From Streptomyces sp. NBC_01116 (lineage in GTDB: Bacteria > Actinomycetota > Actinomycetes > Streptomycetales > Streptomycetaceae): a DNA stretch of 64,000 bases. A program made the translations under genes and the position numbers. The stretch covers positions 6,061,501 to 6,125,500 of the forward strand of contig NZ_CP108644.1 of NCBI RefSeq assembly GCF_041435495.1. The letters are read 5' to 3'. Shown piece by piece: positions 58,960-64,000 of the stretch (position 1 is the first letter of the stretch; each line of letters begins with the position of its first letter). The notes beneath the pieces were generated by a model. It did no database searches. It was not told where the DNA came from and saw only the letters and a program-made list of their open reading frames with translations.

Positions 58960-59697
58960 ATGACGACGATCACGGACACGACGAACAGCACGGCGAGCGG
59001 CACGGCGACGCGCGGGCACTACCGCAGGCCCGACGCCTCGCACCGCCGTACGGCCGGCTCCGGGGGAGCGCCCGGGGGCAGGGTCTCCGTGGCGGTGTAC
59101 GCGGAGGACCTGATCCTGCAGACCGGCATGATCCACCAACTGCGCGTGCGGCCCGAGATAGAACTGCTGCCGGAGGCCGAGGCGGACCGGGCCCAGGTCT
59201 CCCTGGTCGTGGTGGACATGGTGGACGATCCCACCGTCCAGCTCCTGCACCGCCTCCAGCGCAACACCTCCACCCGCACCGGGCTGGTCGTCGGGTTCTT
59301 CGAGTCGGGCGCCCTCCAGACGATGATCGAGTGCGGGGTCGCCGCCGTCCTCCGGCGCGGTGAGGCCGACCAGGACCGGCTCGTCCACCTGGTACGGGCG
59401 ATGGCCAACGGCGAGGGCGTCCTGCCGGGCGATCTGCTCGGCAAGCTCCTCGACCACGTCAGCTCCCTCCAGCGGACGGTGCTCGACCCCCGGGGGCTCA
59501 CGCTCTCCACCCTCACCGCGCGCGAGGCGGAGATGATCCGGCTGGTCTCGGAGGGCTGCGACACCGCGGAGATCGCGCAGAAGACCTCGTACTCCGAACG
59601 CACCGTCAAGAACGTGCTGCACGAGGTCGCGACCCGGCTCGAACTGCGCAACCGGGCCCACGCGGTGGGCTACGCGATGCGACACGGGCTGATCTGA
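58960..59697 (+). CDS. Atypical LuxR/NarL-family response regulator
   Basis: 245 aa. An N-terminal 40-residue Thr/Arg-rich leader precedes a receiver-like domain: VAVYAEDLILQTG, then LVVVDMVDD. The Asp is present, but the conserved Thr is Gly (LVVGFFESG) and the Lys is Arg (AVLRRGEAD), so standard phosphorylation signalling is doubtful. The C-terminal LuxR domain is intact (LTAREAEMIRLV, DTAEIAQKTSYSERTVKN). ATG 58960 is used. It diverges from the CIS-adjacent membrane protein gene and is the nearest candidate regulator of the CIS locus. Confidence 0.88.
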   Translation: MTTITDTTNSTASGTATRGHYRRPDASHRRTAGSGGAPGGRVSVAVYAEDLILQTGMIHQLRVRPEIELLPEAEADRAQVSLVVVDMVDDPTVQLLHRLQRNTSTRTGLVVGFFESGALQTMIECGVAAVLRRGEADQDRLVHLVRAMANGEGVLPGDLLGKLLDHVSSLQRTVLDPRGLTLSTLTAREAEMIRLVSEGCDTAEIAQKTSYSERTVKNVLHEVATRLELRNRAHAVGYAMRHGLI

Positions 59698-59710
59698 CGG
59701 CCGGGGCCGG

Positions 59711-59796
59711 TAGCCCCGCGCCCTGGCCCGTCGCCCCGCGCCCTGGCCCGTCGCCACACGCCCGGGCCCGTCGCCGCGCGTCCGGGCCCGGACGCG
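59711..59796. repeat. 20-bp tandem repeats ending in a 20-bp palindrome
   Basis: Four 20-bp units (59711-59790) of the form TCGCCCCGCGCCCTGGCCCG with growing divergence. The last unit runs into the perfect palindrome CGCGTCCGGGCCCGGACGCG (59777-59796). Lies just after the LuxR gene; may act as terminator for both convergent genes. Confidence 0.7.
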
Positions 59797-59888
59797 GGGC
59801 CCCGGGCCGCCCGCCTCCGCCTCCGCCGCCGCCCCGGCCCCGGCCTCCGGGCCGCACCGACCCGCGGGGGCGGTCCGCCCGGCCCCCG

Positions 59889-61388
59889 TCAGCGCTCCGG
59901 CGGCCGGGTGCCGTCGGGGCCCGCGAACACCAGCTGCGTCAGCGGCGAGGGCAGCCGGTCGGCCTCCACCGTGACGCGGTACAGCCCGGCCTCGGGGAGT
60001 TCCACGTCCGCCGTCAGCGCGTCGCCGTCCTCCGCGTACGGACGGACCTGGCGGCGGACGGGCCCGTCGACCGCGGCCACCGTGCAGTCGATCCCGGACG
60101 GGTCGTCGGTCCCGGTGATCCGGAGCGACCAGGCTGCCCCCGGCGTCACGTAGTCCGGGACCGTCAGGCCGACGCCCTCGTCGGCCATGTCCGGGCCGAG
60201 GTCGTCCTCCTCCAGGAGGAAGTCGACGACCGCGTGCCGGGCCGCCCGGCCGCTCGCCAGCGCACCGTGCTGGAGCGCGATCGGGACCGCCCCGCCCTTC
60301 ACGGACGCCGAATCCCGGTGGACCGTGCCGTCCCCCCGGGCGCCGAAGCGGAGAGCCACCCCGTTCTCGTCACGCCTCAACTCACCGTCCCGATGGGTGC
60401 GGAAGCAGTACTCGGACGCCAGGACCTCGCCGTTCTCCAGCCGCAGGGACTGCACCGTGTCCTGGTGCACCCCGGCGACCGGCCGGTGGCGGGGCAGTTC
60501 GTGCCCGGCCAGCCGGTCGAGGAACTCCCCGGACGTCTTGGCGAGTTCCTCGTCGCCGCCGAGCGCCCCGACGTCCGACGGAGCGAGCCGGCGCGCCCCG
60601 GCGCCCTCCTCCAGGCAGACGAACCGGGGCAGCAGGTCATGGACGCCCGGCATCGTGGCGGCCAGGGCGGCGAGCCTGCGGTGCGGCAGCGGCAGCGGCG
60701 CGCCCTGCGCGGCGTTGAGGATGTTCGCCGCGACCACGGAGCCCCTGAACGGCGTCCCCAGCGTCATGACACCCCGGGTGTCGGCCGCCAGGTCGTCGTC
60801 GAAGCCCAGGGTGAGCGCCGCATGGGTGACGAGCCCGCCCATGGAGTGGGCGACGAAGACGAGCCGCCCCTCGCGCTCGTCGAGCGCCCGGCGGCGGGCC
60901 GCGGTGTGGGCCCGGTGCCCGCGCCACCGCTCCAGGTGCTTGCGCGCCTCCGCCGCGAGGAGCCGGGCGTTGACCTCGACCGGCAGCCGCCAGTCGTAGG
61001 GGAACGGCAGCACCGCGTCGGGATGGGCGACGGTCTCCTCGACCGCCCGGGTCAGCTTGTGGTACGGCTCGATGCCCCGTACGAACGGGATCCACACCGG
61101 GGTCCGCAGGAGCCTGCGCGGCTGGACCCGCCCGTGCTCCCCGGCCCGTTCCTCCGGCGTGAGATGCAGCGGGGCGAGACCGTCCCGGGTCAGCCAGGCC
61201 TTGGCGAGCCACTGGGGATGCGCCAGCCCCCAGAGCACTTTTTTGGTGACGGTGTCGTACAGCTCGCTCCCCATGATGCCGGGGACGATCACGACCGCGT
61301 CGTGCGTGACGGCCGGAGTCACCTCCGGATGAAGACGGGGGGTGCTGCCGGGGCTGCTGCCCGGATTCGTCTGCGGCGGCTTCGTCAT
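59889..61388 (-). CDS. LCAT-like lipase/acyltransferase
   Basis: 499 aa alpha/beta hydrolase. Start region VVIVPGIMGSELYD is the conserved LCAT/PDAT-type oxyanion motif, and the nucleophile is Ser about 182 in VFVAHSMGGLVTHA. Further segments FPYDWRLPVEVNARLL and TLGTPFRGSVVAAN fit the same family. The C-terminal roughly 100 residues form a beta domain. No signal peptide, so it would act in the cytoplasm. TAGTCT lies seven bases before the ATG and no ribosome site is seen, so it may be leaderless. It is divergent from the caspase gene with only 18 bases between starts. Confidence 0.85.
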   Translation of the reverse strand: MTKPPQTNPGSSPGSTPRLHPEVTPAVTHDAVVIVPGIMGSELYDTVTKKVLWGLAHPQWLAKAWLTRDGLAPLHLTPEERAGEHGRVQPRRLLRTPVWIPFVRGIEPYHKLTRAVEETVAHPDAVLPFPYDWRLPVEVNARLLAAEARKHLERWRGHRAHTAARRRALDEREGRLVFVAHSMGGLVTHAALTLGFDDDLAADTRGVMTLGTPFRGSVVAANILNAAQGAPLPLPHRRLAALAATMPGVHDLLPRFVCLEEGAGARRLAPSDVGALGGDEELAKTSGEFLDRLAGHELPRHRPVAGVHQDTVQSLRLENGEVLASEYCFRTHRDGELRRDENGVALRFGARGDGTVHRDSASVKGGAVPIALQHGALASGRAARHAVVDFLLEEDDLGPDMADEGVGLTVPDYVTPGAAWSLRITGTDDPSGIDCTVAAVDGPVRRQVRPYAEDGDALTADVELPEAGLYRVTVEADRLPSPLTQLVFAGPDGTRPPER

Positions 61389-61406
61389 GCCTGGAAGACT
61401 AGAGAG

Positions 61407-63509
61407 ATGCGTAACACGGTGGGGGAGTTAGGGCGGAATCAGGCCGCCGAGCAGAGCGAGGCGGAGCGGACCCTGCTCACGCTGGCCGTACGCGACTACG
61501 GCGACGGCGACGAGAGCTTCACCGCGGGCATCGACGAACAACTGGACGTCGTCGCCGAGTGGTGGTCCTCGCCGGGCGCCTCCGCCGGGTTCCACCAGAT
61601 CCCCGCCCCGACCGTGACGGGGCGCGCGCACGTCGAGGACTTCCTCCGGAAGCACCGGGTACGGGAGATGAAGGGCGAGGCGCTGGTCCTGTTCATCACC
61701 GGCCACGGGGTGGCGGGCTCCCGGACACACTTCCTGAAGCTGCCCGACTCCGAGAAGGGGCGCCACCTCAACACCTCCGTCCGCACCACGGACCTCATCA
61801 CCGCGGCACTCGACTCCCACGCCAAGAACGTCCTGGTCATCGTCAACACCTGTTACGCCGGAAAGATCAGCGGCGAGATCGACGAACTGGTCGAGGACAT
61901 CCGCGCCGAACGGCGCAACACCTGCCAGCTCGACGTCCTCGTCACCTGCGGTCACGACCGGCCCGTCCAGGTCAGGCGGTTCTCCACCCTGCTGCGCGAC
62001 GCGTTCGAACGGCTCCGCACCACCGCGGGCATCACCACGCCCCACCTCCGCGTCGTCGACCTCATGTCGGAGTTCGAACGGGGACTGGACCCGGCGGACC
62101 GCAAGAAGCACCGGCTCCACCGGGTGGTCGACGGCAGCGGCGTCCTCACCCCCACCCCCTGCATCCCCAACCCCGGATACCGCCGGGTGCGCGAAACGGC
62201 CGGCGCGGACGGACGGCACGCGGGACCGGCCGGCGACTACTGGCTCGACCGGGCCACGGGGCGCACCCAGGACGAGGACCCCGGCTGGTACTTCCGGGGC
62301 CGCGAGGACCTCAACCGCAGCATCGCGGCCTTCCTCAGCCCGGCCCGCACCCGCGGGGTCCTCCTCGTCACCGGCAGCGCGGGCAGCGGCAAGTCCGCCG
62401 TGCTCGCCCGCGCCGTCGTCCTGAGCGACCCCGCGTTCCGCGACGACCCCCTCTGCAAGACGGCGCTCGACCTGTCCGCGCCCGACACCGTCCCCGCGGC
62501 CGACTCCATCACCGGGGCGGTCCTGGCCCGGCACCGGGGCGCGGCGCAGCTGGCCCACGACATCCTCGAAGCCCTGGGGGAGACGCCCCGCCGGGTCAGG
62601 TCGACCGAGGACCCGGTCGTCGCGGCGGCCCAGCAGATCCTGGCCGTGCTCCGGGGCCGTGAGGAAGCGGTCACCCTCGTCATCGACGGTCTCGACGAGG
62701 CGGACGAACGGCAGCGCATCATCGAGGACGTGCTGGCGCCGCTCAACGAGTTCTGCGCGCCGCGGCTGGACCAGGTCCCCGTACCGCGGCTCGACGGCGA
62801 GCCGTTCGCCGCCCCGGAACCCGGCCTGCGGCTGCTGATCGGCGTGCGCTCCAGCCGCCCCCTCAGCGAACCGTCCGTGGAACCGCCCGAGGAGGAGCAG
62901 GGACACAACGAAGCGCTGAAGGCCGTCTTCCCGACGGCCGAGGAGCAGCGTACGGACGATGAGGCCAGCGAGAAGGACATCGCCGAGTATCTGCACGCCC
63001 TCATCTGCGAGGGCGGTGGGCACCGCGCGTCGGCCGAGGACGCGGCCCGGCTGGTCGCACCCGTCGTCTGGCCCTCCTTCATCGACGCGCGCATAGCCGG
63101 GGAACAGCTCCGCTCCGCCGAGGACCCCGCCGCCGTCGCCCGGCAGCCGGAGTGGCAGAGGATGCTGAACAACGGCACGGAAGGGCTCCTCAAGCGCGAC
63201 CTCGTGCTGGTCGAGGGCGACGGGCTGCCCTCCGAGGTGGCGCTCGCCCTCCTGCGCGCCGCCGCCTTCGCCGGGGGAGCGGGCATCCCCTGGTCCACCA
63301 TCTGGCCGCAGATGGCCCGGGTGCTGCTCGGCCGGCCCCTGCCGGACTGGGACGAGATGATCGCGAAGCTGCTCAAGAGCCGGCTCAACGGCTATCTGGC
63401 CCACGACCACGAGGACGACCGGCGGGTCTACCGGCCCGCCCACGAAACGCTGGCCGAGGCCCTGCGCGACGTCGACACGGACTGGCTCGGCCGGGGCGGG
63501 GCGGCATGA
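61407..63509 (+). CDS. Caspase-like protease fused to a STAND-type P-loop ATPase
   Basis: 700 aa. N-terminal caspase/peptidase C14 fold with catalytic His about 100 (LFITGHGVAG) and Cys about 149 (IVNTCYAGKI). After a linker comes a STAND/NACHT-like NTPase: Walker A GSAGSGKS (about 325-332) and Walker B VIDGLDEADE (about 426-435), then a winged-helix-like region. It has no C-terminal sensor repeats; the next gene, overlapping by ATGA, probably supplies them. This resembles bacterial death or phage-defence proteins in which the STAND ATPase activates the protease. The start is ATG 61407, only 18 bases from the divergent lipase start. Confidence 0.88.
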   Translation: MRNTVGELGRNQAAEQSEAERTLLTLAVRDYGDGDESFTAGIDEQLDVVAEWWSSPGASAGFHQIPAPTVTGRAHVEDFLRKHRVREMKGEALVLFITGHGVAGSRTHFLKLPDSEKGRHLNTSVRTTDLITAALDSHAKNVLVIVNTCYAGKISGEIDELVEDIRAERRNTCQLDVLVTCGHDRPVQVRRFSTLLRDAFERLRTTAGITTPHLRVVDLMSEFERGLDPADRKKHRLHRVVDGSGVLTPTPCIPNPGYRRVRETAGADGRHAGPAGDYWLDRATGRTQDEDPGWYFRGREDLNRSIAAFLSPARTRGVLLVTGSAGSGKSAVLARAVVLSDPAFRDDPLCKTALDLSAPDTVPAADSITGAVLARHRGAAQLAHDILEALGETPRRVRSTEDPVVAAAQQILAVLRGREEAVTLVIDGLDEADERQRIIEDVLAPLNEFCAPRLDQVPVPRLDGEPFAAPEPGLRLLIGVRSSRPLSEPSVEPPEEEQGHNEALKAVFPTAEEQRTDDEASEKDIAEYLHALICEGGGHRASAEDAARLVAPVVWPSFIDARIAGEQLRSAEDPAAVARQPEWQRMLNNGTEGLLKRDLVLVEGDGLPSEVALALLRAAAFAGGAGIPWSTIWPQMARVLLGRPLPDWDEMIAKLLKSRLNGYLAHDHEDDRRVYRPAHETLAEALRDVDTDWLGRGGAA

Positions 63510-64000
63510 GCGGGCCCGCCGGCGACGACCGGCACGCGGAGATCCACCGCCAACTGGCCGCCGCGCTCGCCGAACTCGTCCCCGACGACCCCAGCATCCC
63601 GCCCCACCCCTATCTGCGGCGGCACCTTGCCCAGCACGCCGCCCAGGGCCGCGTCCTGGACGACACGCACGTGCCGCCCGCCCTGCTGCCCTGGGAGTCG
63701 AGTTCCGGGCTCGGCCGCCTGCTGGCGGGGGAGGGGGACCGGCCGGCCCATCAGCAGTGGCTCCAGGCCTGGGCCACGCTGGAGCCCTACTCCCGTGATC
63801 TCAGCCCGCTGTCCCGGCTGTCCAGCCTGCACCTGGCGCACCACGCGGCGATGTCACGGGACACGCCGTCGCCGCGGCCGGGCACCCGGCAGACGCCGTT
63901 CGACCGCTCGCCCGTCACGCCGCTGTGGAGCGACTGCGCGAGCCCGGACAACGTGTGGGCGCTCAACGACGCCGACGTCGTCTCCCTGACGTCGGCCGTC
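63506..64000 (+). CDS. Partial gene coupled to the caspase gene, probable beta-propeller sensor
   Basis: The first 165 codons are in the window. ATG 63506 overlaps the caspase-STAND stop. The visible part begins with a helical region HPYLRRHLAQHAAQGRVLDD, the segment that normally joins STAND ATPases to WD40 repeats, followed at about residue 140 by LWSDCASPDNVWALNDADVV, which looks like the first blade of a propeller. So a protein usually made as one chain appears split over two genes here. The end lies outside the window. Confidence 0.7.
   Translation, partial: MSGPAGDDRHAEIHRQLAAALAELVPDDPSIPPHPYLRRHLAQHAAQGRVLDDTHVPPALLPWESSSGLGRLLAGEGDRPAHQQWLQAWATLEPYSRDLSPLSRLSSLHLAHHAAMSRDTPSPRPGTRQTPFDRSPVTPLWSDCASPDNVWALNDADVVSLTSAV

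Noticed and set aside
61428-63443. 671-codon minus-strand frame opposite the caspase gene
   Set aside because: The plus strand carries caspase and P-loop motifs; the opposing frame has none.

Overview
The window is a very GC-rich actinobacterial chromosome segment. GTG starts are frequent, genes overlap by ATGA/GTGA, several genes look leaderless, and LAXTG wall anchoring, a GlgE pathway and a Streptomyces-type contractile injection system are all present. It reads as Streptomyces or a very close relative. No tRNA, rRNA, CRISPR array, insertion sequence or integrase was seen.

Layout. 1-3.6 kb: the end of a DctA-type symporter, a sortase-anchored surface protein, and a MerR/thioredoxin pair followed by an imine-reductase-like gene. 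3.7-14.9 kb: the alpha-glucan/trehalose block. glgE-treS and mak-glgB lie on the minus strand, separated by a strong hairpin, and glgP is divergent. 15-17 kb: a secreted M4 metalloprotease. 17.4-19.2 kb: a TetR regulator divergent from an FAD monooxygenase with a shared operator-like palindrome. 19.3-23.1 kb: a heterodimeric ABC exporter. 23.2-27 kb: a DrrAB-type exporter coupled to a NarL-type two-component system. 27-29.2 kb: glgX. 29.4-32.1 kb: two tandem lipoprotein L,D-transpeptidases. 32.2-42.3 kb: enoyl-CoA hydratase, an RsbW-like ATPase, a deacetylase-like lipoprotein, an EF-hand protein, a CopD-like membrane protein, an ArpA/ScbR-like TetR, a type B carboxylesterase, a PGRP-type amidase and an orphan sesquiterpene cyclase.

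42.8-56.7 kb is a contractile injection system (CIS) on the minus strand. In transcription order it encodes sheath, tube, a small chaperone-like protein, a DUF6760-like protein, a 1106-aa disordered protein with a recurrent VQR motif, a second tube protein, a LysM adaptor, a VgrG spike, a PAAR tip, gp25, baseplate J, tail protein I, and a zinc-ribbon/single-TM protein that resembles the CisA membrane adaptor. No tail fibre, canonical tape measure, AAA+ ATPase or DUF4255 cap gene is visible in the window.

57.4-64 kb: a single-pass membrane protein, an atypical LuxR response regulator, an LCAT-like lipase, and a caspase-STAND ATPase gene translationally coupled to what looks like the start of a beta-propeller gene. 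A caspase-type death module beside a CIS whose Streptomyces relatives are reported to act in cell death and differentiation is the most interesting feature here. The functional link is inferred from neighbourhood only.
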